A DNA stretch of 64,000 bases from assembly GCA_016703425.1 (NCBI GenBank), contig JADJCA010000002.1, positions 806,001 through 870,000 on the forward strand, read 5' to 3'. Below the pieces are notes generated by a model. The model saw only the letters and a program-made list of their open reading frames with translations, was not told the origin of the DNA and made no database searches. A program made the translations under genes and the position numbers. Numbering within the stretch: position 1 is the stretch's first letter; the number at the start of each line of letters is the position of its first letter. Positions 1 through 8,198 of the stretch are shown in pieces. Origin of the DNA: Myxococcales bacterium. Its GTDB lineage: Bacteria; Myxococcota_A; Polyangia; Polyangiales; Polyangiaceae.

Positions 1-597
1 GGGCAGCGCGAGCAGCCAACCGAGCCAACCCGGTGAACGACGCAGCGCGATGGAAAGCGGCGCCGCCGGAGGAGCTGGCGGCGGCGACGGTGGCTGTTCG
101 GGCGTGCGATACGGCCCCGCACCGTCATGGCTCGCTGGCCGCGCGCCGCGCCTCGTTCCGCGCGCGCGAGCGACGGAGCCGAGCCCCACCACGAACACGA
201 TGCCCGAGAAGGCCAAGCCTGAGAGACGCACGGGCGCTTGCCACACGACGGTCCGCGGCTCGAAGACCATCTCGCCGGGACTGCTTTGGTAGTACCAGCA
301 GGGCAGCTTGGTTCCCGGCGCGACCTTGGGCCACCGCGTTGGCATGTTGCACGCTTCCCAGGGGAGCGTGTGCTCCTCCCCTCCTTCGGTGCGATGCGAG
401 ACGGTGCACAAGACACCGCCGACGAGCGGTGTGTCGAAGGCCTTCTGCACGGTGCACTCGGTTGCAGCGAGGCGGCTCGCACGCCACGCGAAGAAGAGCC
501 AACCGCCAAAGACGAGGCTTCCGAGGAGACCGATCACCAAGATCCGCTTCGCGCGCTCGACGGCGACGGCCCGCGCGAGCAACTCCGTTGGTGCCAT
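1..597 (-). CDS. Membrane protein with two TM segments, DUF3592-like (partial)
   Basis: The frame runs open from an ATG at 597 down to base 1 with no stop, so the 3' end of the gene lies outside the window. About 199 residues are visible. A hydrophobic segment at residues about 19-38 and a second at about 125-143 flank a probable extracytoplasmic domain with four Cys (48, 64, 83, 100). A Pro-rich cytoplasmic tail follows. The two-helix layout with a small Cys-containing outer domain resembles DUF3592-type membrane proteins, but I see no catalytic motif. Function unknown. Confidence 0.6.
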   Translation of the reverse strand, partial: MAPTELLARAVAVERAKRILVIGLLGSLVFGGWLFFAWRASRLAATECTVQKAFDTPLVGGVLCTVSHRTEGGEEHTLPWEACNMPTRWPKVAPGTKLPCWYYQSSPGEMVFEPRTVVWQAPVRLSGLAFSGIVFVVGLGSVARARGTRRGARPASHDGAGPYRTPEQPPSPPPAPPAAPLSIALRRSPGWLGWLLALP

Positions 598-735
598 CGC
601 GCGTCACGCTACGGACCTCGCGTCTGATTGTCGATGTTCGTCGACGCGCGCGCGGTTGAGCGCAGAAAGCCGGACAAGTGGCGCGCGACGCGCGCTCCGA
701 TGCGGGTCGGCGGATCCGGTGCTAGAGTCCGCGCC

Positions 736-945
736 ATGTCGCACACCTACCGCACCCGCGTCATCGCCGGTCGTCTGCTGCTCGACGAGCCCACCACCCT
801 GCCCGACGGCGCGGAGGTCGAGCTCATCGCACGCGACATCCTGGAAGGCGCGACTGAGCGCGCAGCGGAGCGGGCCCGCCTCCAGGCGTTCTTGACCGAA
901 TCGATTCGCCTCCGAGACGCGCCGCCGCATCGCTCCGCAAACTGA
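736..945 (+). CDS. Small antitoxin-like protein, orphan
   Basis: A 69-aa ORF beginning MSHTYRTRVIAGRLLLDEP. The N-terminal half (short strands, 'GRLLLDEPTTLPDGAEVEL') looks like small AbrB/antitoxin-type proteins that accompany RelE/ParE or PIN toxins. The C-terminal half is helical and charged. No toxin follows: the next gene, 54 bp downstream, is on the opposite strand and is an SMI1/KNR4 protein. It may be an orphan antitoxin or a small DNA-binding protein. An upstream in-frame start at 628 exists, but the extension is Arg-rich and unlikely to be real. Confidence 0.5.
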   Translation: MSHTYRTRVIAGRLLLDEPTTLPDGAEVELIARDILEGATERAAERARLQAFLTESIRLRDAPPHRSAN

Positions 946-999
946 TGGCCCGCGGCGAGGTCGCGCTCGCGCGCTCCAGGTGCAGAGCGCCGCCTCGGC

Positions 1000-1617
1000 T
1001 TACCGCCGCGCGCTCTTTCGCTTGCGCCCTGCGTCCGACTCCTTCTTCGACGCGGTCTTTGTCACCGTCTTCGATGGAACCTTCTTCGTGGCCGCAGCCT
1101 TCTTGGCAACGCTACGCCCGAGCGCTCCTTTGGTGGGCGCACGCTTGACGGGCTTCGCCTTGGCCTTTGCCGCGCCCTTCTTCGCCGGTTGCACCGTCAT
1201 GTTCCGCGCGAGCAGCGCCGCCTCGAGCATCGCGGTGAAGCTCTCGAAGGCGAGGTCGGCGCCCGACTCGCCGATGCACACGACGGGTGCGTCGTCGTCT
1301 TCCACGAGCGAGAGCTCGAGGCACAGGATTCCGCCGAGGGAGCGATCGATGCCAATGGGGTGGCCCGTGAACGTGGCGTCGATGCCGAGCATTCGAGCGC
1401 GCCACGCCTTCTGGTCGTCGAGGCTGAAGAGCGCCGCCGAGCCGAGACCTAGCCATCCGTCGTGCAGCGTCATGAACTGGCGAAACGCCTCCGGGAATTT
1501 CATCTTCGCACCACGCTCGAAGGCGGCGACGGCGCCCTTCGGCGGCGCGTCGGCGGGAAAGCCAAGGGCCTTGGGCTTCAAGAGGGCGAGAAGCGTGCGC
1601 CGAACCGAGGTGCTCAT
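1000..1617 (-). CDS. SMI1/KNR4 (SUKH) family protein with Lys/Ala-rich tail
   Basis: 205 aa. Residues about 1-135 match the SMI1/KNR4 (SUKH) fold: 'FPEAFRQFMTLHDGW' followed by a long strand-rich part containing 'GGILCLELSLVEDDDAPVV'. SUKH proteins commonly serve as immunity proteins to secreted toxins or as protein-binding modules. The last 60 or so residues form a Lys/Ala/Thr-rich tail (AAKAKAKP, KKAAATKK, RKRKSARR) resembling bacterial histone-H1-like tails, which suggests nucleic-acid or polyanion binding. No toxin gene is adjacent, so an immunity role is not supported by context. The start ATG at 1617 gives the full domain. Confidence 0.7.
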   Translation of the reverse strand: MSTSVRRTLLALLKPKALGFPADAPPKGAVAAFERGAKMKFPEAFRQFMTLHDGWLGLGSAALFSLDDQKAWRARMLGIDATFTGHPIGIDRSLGGILCLELSLVEDDDAPVVCIGESGADLAFESFTAMLEAALLARNMTVQPAKKGAAKAKAKPVKRAPTKGALGRSVAKKAAATKKVPSKTVTKTASKKESDAGRKRKSARR

Positions 1618-1627
1618 GGAGGTGAGG

Positions 1628-2920
1628 CTAGAGCGAATTTGATGACGAGACGACCTTGACGCTCTCGGCGCGCACTTTTGCGGGCGCGCCATCGCCGGGG
1701 CTCGACGCGGCACTGGCGCGCGCGAGACGCTCGAGCGCATCGGCAGCCGCCGCCGAACCGCCGGTCTTCTCGTAGCCCTCTCGCACGCGACGAGCGCCGT
1801 CGACGCACCGGCGAGCCCGCGCCACGGCCTCCGCCAAGCGCTCGGGCGTGAGGCGGCGCCGCGAGAGCGCCACGCCAGCGCCGGCCACCTCAACGCGGGC
1901 GGCGACCTCAAGCTGGTCGCGCGCCCAGGGCACCACGCACACCGGCACGCCGTGGAGCAGCGCCTTCTGCGTGATGCCCATCCCGCCGTGGCAAATGACG
2001 ACGGCGGCGCGCTCGAGCAGCGGACCGTGCGGGAGGTAGCGCCGCACGATCGCACCTGGCCTCGCCGGCAGCTTCGCCGGGTCGACGCCGGCCGTCGTGA
2101 CGACCAGGCGATCGGCCGGCGGGAGACCTTCGAGGGCCGCGGCGGCGATGGCTGCGTCGTCTTGATACTCCGAGGAGCACGTCACCAGCACGAGCGCGCG
2201 GTCCGGGACGTCGGACGGCAGGTCTCCGGCCGGCTCCCAATCTGCAGCGCCAACCATCACGACGCCCTTCGGCATGGGTCGCTCGTATTCGAAAGGCGTC
2301 GCCGTGAAGTAGACCGTGAGCGGTGCCCGATGGCGCGAGTTAGCGACGGTCGTCAGCGGAGGCAACCCCGCAGCGGCGCGCGACGCATTGATCATGGGCA
2401 TGCGCGTCCTCGCCTCGAGGCGCGCCACCGCGTGGCGCAAGAGCCAATCGCGAGCCCGCGCGAGCGCCCCGCGCGCTGGCTTGAAGCCAAAGGGGAACAC
2501 GGGCACCCCCGGCTGAGCGTCTTCCAGCAGAAACGGGCGCGACTCGGCCCATGGCAACCCGAGCGCCTCCGCCGCAGCCTTCGCCCCGAACGTCGTCGTG
2601 TCGACGAGCGCCACGTCGGGCGCGCACTCGCGAACGGCGCGACGGAAGTCCTCCACCTCGAGCTGGGCGCGCCGCCCCCACGCGTCGAACGTGCGCCGGA
2701 GCGCGTCTGGCGGCGAGGTGCCGCGGTAGTCTTCGAGGGCAATGGCCTCGATGCGCGGATCGATGGGGAGGCAGTGAACGCCGGCGGCGCGCACGCCCGC
2801 GACGGCAGGCTCGAGCGTTCGCACGTGGACCGTGGCGCCGCGCCGCGCGAGCTCTAAGAGTGGCCCCATCATGGGATTGAGGTGACCGCGTGCCGGTGAC
2901 GTGTAGGCGAGAACGTTCAT
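1628..2920 (-). CDS. GT1-family (UGT/MGT-like) glycosyltransferase
   Basis: 430 aa, normal for the MGT/UGT glycosyltransferase family. The N-terminal acceptor-side Rossmann domain opens MNVLAYTSPARGHLNPMM. The C-terminal donor-binding domain has the family signature 'CHGGMGITQKALLHGVPV' with the conserved His-Gly-Gly and the later 'D-Q' region (PWARDQLEVA). Such enzymes transfer a sugar from an NDP-sugar to macrolides, terpenoids or other small lipophilic acceptors. Its ATG overlaps the stop of the upstream TetR gene by 4 bp (ATGA), so the two are translationally coupled. This suggests that the TetR senses the acceptor and controls its glycosylation, as in self-protection or detoxification systems (inference). 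Confidence 0.88.
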   Translation of the reverse strand: MNVLAYTSPARGHLNPMMGPLLELARRGATVHVRTLEPAVAGVRAAGVHCLPIDPRIEAIALEDYRGTSPPDALRRTFDAWGRRAQLEVEDFRRAVRECAPDVALVDTTTFGAKAAAEALGLPWAESRPFLLEDAQPGVPVFPFGFKPARGALARARDWLLRHAVARLEARTRMPMINASRAAAGLPPLTTVANSRHRAPLTVYFTATPFEYERPMPKGVVMVGAADWEPAGDLPSDVPDRALVLVTCSSEYQDDAAIAAAALEGLPPADRLVVTTAGVDPAKLPARPGAIVRRYLPHGPLLERAAVVICHGGMGITQKALLHGVPVCVVPWARDQLEVAARVEVAGAGVALSRRRLTPERLAEAVARARRCVDGARRVREGYEKTGGSAAAADALERLARASAASSPGDGAPAKVRAESVKVVSSSNSL

Positions 2921-3507
2921 GACACCCCCTGGCGAACGCGCTCCACCAGCGCGCTCATGACGTGACGAGTCTTCTCCGAGCTCAAGCCGTAGCGACGCCG
3001 CAAGAGCGACCATAGGTAGACGTCCGTGACGGAAGCGAGCGCGGCGACGTGGAGCTCCCGGTCGGACCGATGGCGCCCCGCGAGGTCCGGCGCAAAGACC
3101 TCCTCGACCCAGCGGCGGTGCAGCGCCTTGCCGCCGTCGGTCACGCGGCGGGCCGCCGCGTGGCGCTCCTCCGCGGCGAGAAGCCGCATGACGCTGTCGC
3201 CAAGCTCCTCGTAGTGCGCAACGAGCCGGCGGAGCGCCCGCGGCACATCGCCCGGCGGAGCGGCCCGCTGCGCTGCGACGCGCGCCTGCCCGAAGGCGAC
3301 GGCAGCGTCCGTGAGCCCGTCCTTCGAACCGAAGTGCCTGAGCAGCGTGCGCTTGCTCACGCCGGCCAGCTCGGCGACGCGCTCGAGGGAGGGAGCGAGC
3401 TCCCCTTCATCCCGAAAGAGTCGAACGGCGACCTCGAGGAGCGCCTCGCGGGTCTTCGCCGTTTCCTCCGCTCGGGCCACCTGCGCGTACGGGCGCCTCG
3501 ATTTCAT
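2917..3507 (-). CDS. TetR-family transcriptional regulator
   Basis: 196 aa. The N-terminal helix-turn-helix (about residues 18-65) contains the typical 'VAELAGVSKRTLLRHFGSKDGL' pattern. The remainder is the all-helical ligand/dimer domain, whose ligand cannot be read from sequence. The gene lies directly upstream of and overlaps the GT1 glycosyltransferase by 4 bp, so it probably autoregulates the two-gene operon. A purine-rich AGGTGA lies just upstream of the ATG. A short palindrome sits immediately upstream of the ribosome-binding site (see 3516-3526). Confidence 0.88.
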   Translation of the reverse strand: MKSRRPYAQVARAEETAKTREALLEVAVRLFRDEGELAPSLERVAELAGVSKRTLLRHFGSKDGLTDAAVAFGQARVAAQRAAPPGDVPRALRRLVAHYEELGDSVMRLLAAEERHAAARRVTDGGKALHRRWVEEVFAPDLAGRHRSDRELHVAALASVTDVYLWSLLRRRYGLSSEKTRHVMSALVERVRQGVS

Positions 3508-3515
3508 GTCACCTA

Positions 3516-3526
3516 TGGTGCCACCA
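3516..3526. promoter_or_regulatory. Short palindrome upstream of the TetR gene
   Basis: TGGTGCCACCA is a perfect 5-1-5 inverted repeat 8 bp upstream of the TetR start codon, overlapping its ribosome-binding region. Short palindromes in this position are common TetR operators, but an 11-bp palindrome in GC-rich DNA can also arise by chance. Confidence 0.35.
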
Positions 3527-3600
3527 ATATGGCGCGCGTCAAGGCTCGCGGCGCAGCGCGCTGAGCTCCCTTCCCCGCGCTGGCGAAGGCTGCGCTCGCA

Positions 3601-4626
3601 TCAATATTCGCGGGCCCGGTCCACGGGAGTCGTCACCGCCTCGCCTCGCTCCAACCTCGCGACATTCTCAAGAACGACGCGAAAGGCGCGCTCGACGTAG
3701 TCCTGCATGGCGCCGGCGATGTGCGGCGTCACAAGGAGGTTGGGCGTGCTCCAAAGGGGGCTCTCTGACGGCAGCGGCTCCTCCGCAAAGACATCGAGGG
3801 CAGCGCCTCGCAGACGGTCTTCACGGAGGGCCTTCATCAGGGCTACCTCGTCGACGACGCCGCCCCGCGACACGTTGATGAGCACCGCATCGGGCCTGAG
3901 GCGCCGAAGGGCGCCTTCATCGAAGAGGCCGCGCGTCTCGCCGGTGAGTGGAATCGCGAGGACGAGGTAGTCAGCCCGTGGCAAGAGCGCACCGAGCGCC
4001 TCGATGCCGTAAACCTCGACCACACCGTCCGGGCGCGGAACGTCGTGGCGTGGCCTTCGCGCCACCCCAACGACCAACATGCCAAGGGCCGCAGCCGCGG
4101 CGGCGATGGGGCGCCCTACTTCACCGAGGCCGACGAGCACGAGGGTGCGCCCTCTCAGCGTGCCGGAAGGGAACGGCTCCCATCGCGCCGCCGCTTGCTG
4201 CGCGAGGAGCCGTGGCAGCTCACGTTCGAACGCCAAGAGCATGGCAAGCACGTGATCGCGCATGGCGTCCCTGTGAATGCCGCGCGCGTTGGCGATGACA
4301 ACGTTGGAGGGGAGTCCGCGCGCCGGAAAGAAGCCGTCGATGCCCGCGCCGAGGAAGTGGACGAGGCGAAGACGCGTCGCGGCAGACCAATCGGGCCGCG
4401 GCGCGCGCCCGCAAACGAGGACATCAAGAGCCGGCAGACTCGAGGCTAGCAACGCTTCGTCACCGACGGCGCGGTCCTCGGCGCTGACGTTCGCCGCCAC
4501 GAGGTCATCGAGGAAGACGAGCTCGCGCCCGGCGGCACCGGCGAGGCTACGCAGCGTTTCGCGCGCGGCTTGCGCGCTTTGGTGGGGTGGCACGAAGACG
4601 TGCAGTCGCTCCGCGCGCCATGCCAT
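3601..4626 (-). CDS. D-isomer-specific 2-hydroxyacid dehydrogenase family protein
   Basis: 341 aa, the family's usual length. The NAD(P)-binding domain carries 'VGLGEVGRP' (GxGxxG). The three catalytic residues are in place: Arg in 'INVSRGGVVDE', Glu in 'DVFAEEPLP' and His in 'VTPHIAG'. Family members reduce 2-keto acids or oxidise D-2-hydroxyacids (glyoxylate/hydroxypyruvate reductases, D-lactate and phosphoglycerate dehydrogenases). The substrate cannot be decided here. The ATG at 4626 leaves only 9 bp to the divergent start of the PDZ-hydrolase gene, so the promoters must overlap the coding ends or one annotated start is too long. Confidence 0.88.
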   Translation of the reverse strand: MAWRAERLHVFVPPHQSAQAARETLRSLAGAAGRELVFLDDLVAANVSAEDRAVGDEALLASSLPALDVLVCGRAPRPDWSAATRLRLVHFLGAGIDGFFPARGLPSNVVIANARGIHRDAMRDHVLAMLLAFERELPRLLAQQAAARWEPFPSGTLRGRTLVLVGLGEVGRPIAAAAAALGMLVVGVARRPRHDVPRPDGVVEVYGIEALGALLPRADYLVLAIPLTGETRGLFDEGALRRLRPDAVLINVSRGGVVDEVALMKALREDRLRGAALDVFAEEPLPSESPLWSTPNLLVTPHIAGAMQDYVERAFRVVLENVARLERGEAVTTPVDRAREY

Positions 4627-4635
4627 AGTTCGCGA

Positions 4636-5871
4636 ATGTACCAGGCGCCGGCGGCGAGCGTCCTCGCGCGGAGAAGCTCCTTGGGCCTCGAGCTCCGACG
4701 CACCGGGGAGAGCGCGGTGGTCGTGCGGGTGACACGAGGCGGCACGGCGGCGGCGCTGGGCATCGCCGCGGGTGATCGCATCGTGGCCTTGGGCGGAGAG
4801 CCGGTACGGTCGTCGACCCATCTTGTGGCTCTCACGAGGGCTTGCGAGTTGGGTTCGCACCTGCACATCAGCGTCGTGCGCGGGGCGGAGCGCCTCGAGC
4901 TTGCCGGGCCGCTCCTGGCGGCGCCGGTGGAGCAGATCCTGGGGGCCGAGCTGCACCTCGGACACGTGACCGTCGGGGGTCATTGGCTCCGAACACTGCG
5001 GACCGCGCCCACCCTCGTGGCCAACACGCCCGTGGTGCTCATGCTGCCGGGGCTTGGCTCCGGGTCATGTGAGCTGTCCTCCGACGACAACGATCCCCAA
5101 CGACACTTGCTCGCCGGGCTGACGCGGTTGGGTCTAGCGACCTTGCGCGTGGAGCGAAGCGGCACCGGCGACAGCGAAGGGCCACCGGCTCGGGAGCGCG
5201 GCTTCTTCGACGAGCTCGCCGGCTGGCGAGCCGCGCTCGATGGGCTGCGCGAAGAGGGCGTGCCCGTTTATCTCTTCGGACAGAGCGTCGGGGGGATGAT
5301 GGCTCCGCTCTTGGCCGGCGAGAGCGACGGCGTGACGGGGGTCGTCGTGTGGGGCACCTCGGCGCAACGTTGGTGCGACTGCATCACGCAGGCGATGGTG
5401 CGGCAGCGCCGACTACGCGGAACGCCCGACGAAAGCGAAGTCGCTGCGTGGACTGAGCTCTACCGACGTGTCTTTCGTGAGGGGGCGACCCCTGCCGACG
5501 TCTTCGCCAGCGCGCCAGCGCTCGGCGGCCTCGAGGGACCGTCGTGCCACGGGGCGACGATGTTCGGACGCCACGTGTCGTTCTTTCAGGAGCTCGAGCG
5601 CCTCGACTTGCAGAGGCTGTGGTCGACCATCACGGCACCGCTGTTGGTGTTGCACGGAGCCCTTGATTGGGTGTGCACGCCCGACGAGGGGCGCGCGGTA
5701 GCACTCGCGGCGGGCAAGCATGGGAGGTTCGTTGAGCTGCCGCAGCTCGGCCACGATCTCTTGCGCCACGAGAACCTGCACCAGAGCTTCCATGAGCCCG
5801 CGAACGGCGTGTGGGACGGCGCAGTTGTGGCCGCGCTCAAGGCGTGGCGCGCGACACTCCCGTCACGGTGA
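4636..5871 (+). CDS. PDZ domain fused to alpha/beta hydrolase
   Basis: 411 aa. Residues about 10-90 form a PDZ-type module ('LGLELRR', 'GTAAALGIAAGDRIVALGGEPV'). The C-terminal part is an alpha/beta hydrolase with a nucleophile elbow GQSVGG (Ser217), Asp344 in 'HGALDWVCTP' and His373 in 'LGHDLL', a complete Ser-Asp-His triad. No signal peptide is evident, so it is probably cytosolic. A PDZ module on a serine hydrolase without a protease domain is an uncommon architecture; it may dock the hydrolase to a C-terminal peptide. The gene runs divergently from the dehydrogenase (9 bp between starts) and abuts the stop of the radical SAM gene without a spacer. Confidence 0.82.
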   Translation: MYQAPAASVLARRSSLGLELRRTGESAVVVRVTRGGTAAALGIAAGDRIVALGGEPVRSSTHLVALTRACELGSHLHISVVRGAERLELAGPLLAAPVEQILGAELHLGHVTVGGHWLRTLRTAPTLVANTPVVLMLPGLGSGSCELSSDDNDPQRHLLAGLTRLGLATLRVERSGTGDSEGPPARERGFFDELAGWRAALDGLREEGVPVYLFGQSVGGMMAPLLAGESDGVTGVVVWGTSAQRWCDCITQAMVRQRRLRGTPDESEVAAWTELYRRVFREGATPADVFASAPALGGLEGPSCHGATMFGRHVSFFQELERLDLQRLWSTITAPLLVLHGALDWVCTPDEGRAVALAAGKHGRFVELPQLGHDLLRHENLHQSFHEPANGVWDGAVVAALKAWRATLPSR

Positions 5872-7158
5872 CTACTCGAGCTTCTCGAGCGCGAGGCTCC
5901 ACTTGGCGCGGTCGAAGGGGAGCCCAGGGGCTTCGCCGTCGCGCGTCACGCGCTCATGCTGCCCAACGCGCGCGAGTTCGAGCACACGATGGTGGCAATA
6001 GGGATTGTTGCCTGGGCGTCCGAAGAGCGCGGCGGCCATCCAAGTGCAACCACCCTGGCAGGTGTCGCCGTAATAGCAAGTGGCGCAATAGCCCCAGCGC
6101 TCACTGGCCGTTCGATCGCGCATGTGGCGAAGGGCGCGTGCGCGCTCCCAGATGTCACGAAGCGAATGCTCTCGGACGTTTCCTCCAACCCACGAGTCCG
6201 TGGGGAGCGATGGGCAGCCCTTGATGTCGCCGTTCGACTCGATCCCTACCGTGAGGACTCCGGCGGCGCAGGAGCCCTGGTGTGCGTCCGGCTGAAAGTG
6301 CCGTAGCTCCCCCTCGTAGGGACCGAAATAGCCGATGTTGTTGCCGGGCATGAGCTTGATGCGCGCCGCGTCGCATCGCACCTTGAGCTCCGCGAGCAGC
6401 GGAAACAGCGTCAGCAGATCACGCGGTTGCAGGATCACCTCAGGCTCATCGGCGGCGCGGCCGACGGGAACCGTGAGCTGCACCTGCCACCCATGCGCGC
6501 CCACGTCGGTGAGCAGCGCGAGGATCTGCGGCAGCTCGTTCATGTTGAGGCGATTGATCTGCGTGTTGCCGGCAACCTGCATTCCGGCCGCGCGGCAGCG
6601 GCGAAGGGCCTCGGCGGCGGCAGCAAACGAGCCCCGGTGCGCGCGCAATCGGTCGTGAGTCGTGGGGGCGCCGTCAATGGAGACAGCGACGCTTTGGACG
6701 CCGGCGGCCGCCGCTCTGGCCGCGCGCTCCTCGGTCATTCCGCGACCGCCGGTCACGACGGTGCACTGCATCCCGAGGCGCCGAATCTCTCGCACCACGT
6801 CGACGAAGCCATCGTGGAGATAGACCTCGCCGCCGATGAGCGCGACCTCTTGAACGCCCAGGGCGGCGAGCTCTGTCGCGAGCTCGATGGCCTCGCGCGT
6901 GGTGAGCTCGTCGGGCCGCGCGAGCCCGGCGCGCGAGCCGCAGTGCCGGCACTGCAAGTCGCACTTCAGCGTTAGCTCCCAGACCGCGTAGATCGGCTTG
7001 CATGAAGCATCGACCGCGCGGGCTTCGCGGGCGAGCGGTTCGTGGGCGCCTTGGGCGCCCGACGCCGTCGATGGAAAGCCTGCGAGTGGCAGCCGGCGGC
7101 GCGGCCGCGGGGCATCCATGAGCGCCTGGCGCGCGTCGTCGCCAAGCGCGCGAGTCAT
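5872..7158 (-). CDS. Radical SAM/SPASM peptide maturase
   Basis: 428 aa. The radical SAM cluster motif CxxxCxxC is at Cys66, Cys70 and Cys73 ('LKCDLQCRHCGSR'), followed by the TIM-barrel motif 'ALIGGEVYLH' in the GGE position. The C-terminal SPASM region has the expected multi-Cys pattern (GSCAAG, IKGCPS, YCATCYYGDTC, GGCTW, NPYCHH) for auxiliary Fe-S clusters. SPASM enzymes install C-C, thioether or epimer modifications on ribosomal peptides. The start ATG overlaps the upstream stop by 4 bp (ATGA), and 118 bp beyond that gene lies a 58-aa GG-leader peptide, the likely substrate. A longer in-frame ORF reaching 7794 exists, but its middle is Arg-rich and looks out of frame. Confidence 0.88.
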   Translation of the reverse strand: MTRALGDDARQALMDAPRPRRRLPLAGFPSTASGAQGAHEPLAREARAVDASCKPIYAVWELTLKCDLQCRHCGSRAGLARPDELTTREAIELATELAALGVQEVALIGGEVYLHDGFVDVVREIRRLGMQCTVVTGGRGMTEERAARAAAAGVQSVAVSIDGAPTTHDRLRAHRGSFAAAAEALRRCRAAGMQVAGNTQINRLNMNELPQILALLTDVGAHGWQVQLTVPVGRAADEPEVILQPRDLLTLFPLLAELKVRCDAARIKLMPGNNIGYFGPYEGELRHFQPDAHQGSCAAGVLTVGIESNGDIKGCPSLPTDSWVGGNVREHSLRDIWERARALRHMRDRTASERWGYCATCYYGDTCQGGCTWMAAALFGRPGNNPYCHHRVLELARVGQHERVTRDGEAPGLPFDRAKWSLALEKLE

Positions 7159-7707
7159 GCGCGGAGGACGTCGCAGGCTTCGTCGGGAAAGACGCAACCG
7201 TAGGGCGGACAGATGACCCTGTTGCCCTGCGTAACGCATTGCCCGCCTCGGCGCTGCCACCGCTCTCCTCCGGAGGAGGAGGGGCGGCGGCGGCCGACTG
7301 ACCGTGGCCGTGCTCGAGGCGGTGGCCGTCGCGATTGGACTAACGCTGCGGCTCCGTTCGTCGTCATCAGGGCCGCCGAACGTCATGCTCGAGTTGCCGT
7401 GCGGCGGCGGAGCCGACGTCTCTTGGCGCGGCGCCACGGAGGCCGTCGCGATGGGAAGGGCCTCCTGATTTGGCGTCTCGGCCGGTTGCGACGGTGCGCA
7501 CGCGGCCGTGGAGCCAAGCGCGCAGGCGCTCGCGACGAGTGCGGCGGCGTAGCGTTGGCGCCGGGAGCTTGGGTCGAAGCGCTCGGTCGCTGGGACAGCC
7601 GAGGCCGCGACCGCGACCGCGGGGGCTAGGTCCGAGGCGCAGAAGGGGCAGCGTGGTTCGTGGGGAAACACGTGGCGACGGCAGACGGCGCAGAGGACGA
7701 GAGCCAT
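7155..7707 (-). CDS. Zinc-ribbon, membrane-anchored protein in the radical SAM operon (apparent frameshift)
   Basis: Starts MALVLCAVCRRH at 7707. Cys6/Cys9 and Cys20/Cys23 form a CxxC...CxxC zinc ribbon, followed by a hydrophobic segment at about residues 54-70 and a Pro/Ala/Ser-rich linker. In this frame the sequence becomes Arg-rich near 7300. The downstream end reads sensibly only in another frame, ending 'GNRVICPPYGCVFPDEAC' and stopping at 7155 in an ATGA overlap with the radical SAM gene. I infer one or two single-base frameshifts between about 7200 and 7310, either real or a sequence error. The four-Cys C-terminus could itself be a modified region. It could be a maturation partner, an anchor or a second substrate. 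Confidence 0.45.
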
Positions 7708-7824
7708 TGCGGCATAATAGGCGACGCGTCCAAGGCGCGGACACGAAACGCACCGCGCGGAAAGCCACCTAGCGCCTCGCGCGAGCCAGCTCACGGGCGC
7801 CGCGCGGCGCCGACGGGCTGATCA

Positions 7825-8001
7825 TTAGAAGCCGTAGTTCTGCTGATCGAGGTAGCGCTGGGCATTGCGAAGGAACTCTTCAAGGGCTTCGCGAGCCTCA
7901 CGGGCCGCGTTGGGGTCGGAGTTACCGCCGCTCACGCAGGCGAGGGCGTTCTCGTCGAGGGCCGTCAGTTCCGCTGTCTCGAGGGTGTTGGTGAGGTTCA
8001 T
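7825..8001 (-). CDS. RiPP precursor peptide A (GG leader), radical SAM unit
   Basis: 58 aa with a strong ribosome-binding site (AAAGGAG, 7-8 nt spacing). The leader ends 'LTALDENALACVSGG', a double-Gly-type cleavage motif with spaced Leu and acidic residues. The 32-residue putative core starts at residue 27 (NSDPNAAREAREALEEF), is helical and charged, and ends NYGF, with Tyr and Asn near the C-terminus as possible modification sites. It lies first in the transcription order precursor, zinc-ribbon protein, radical SAM/SPASM enzyme. No C39 peptidase or ABC exporter is in the neighbourhood. The leader matches that of two other small ORFs (9993-10334 and 50222-50428). Confidence 0.7.
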   Translation of the reverse strand: MNLTNTLETAELTALDENALACVSGGNSDPNAAREAREALEEFLRNAQRYLDQQNYGF

Positions 8002-8198
8002 GGCGAGCTCCTTTGGGTTGTGGCGTTTCGCGCCGGTCACGTCCTCTCTTGAGCAGGCGCCATGCCATCCGTAAGTGCTGGATTCTTGGTCGCCGATAGG
8101 CCGTCCGCGTCCGAGTTGTACCGGCAACGCCGACTCGGCGCCGCGCGTCAGGCGGGCGCACGGCTGCCTTCCGCTTTGAGCGTCACGCCACCTCTTGA

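Noticed and set aside
5872..7794. A single 640-aa ORF joining the zinc-ribbon protein and radical SAM enzyme
   Set aside because: The middle is Arg-rich and looks like an out-of-frame translation; the ATGA overlap and the C-terminal Cys pattern in another frame support two separate genes.
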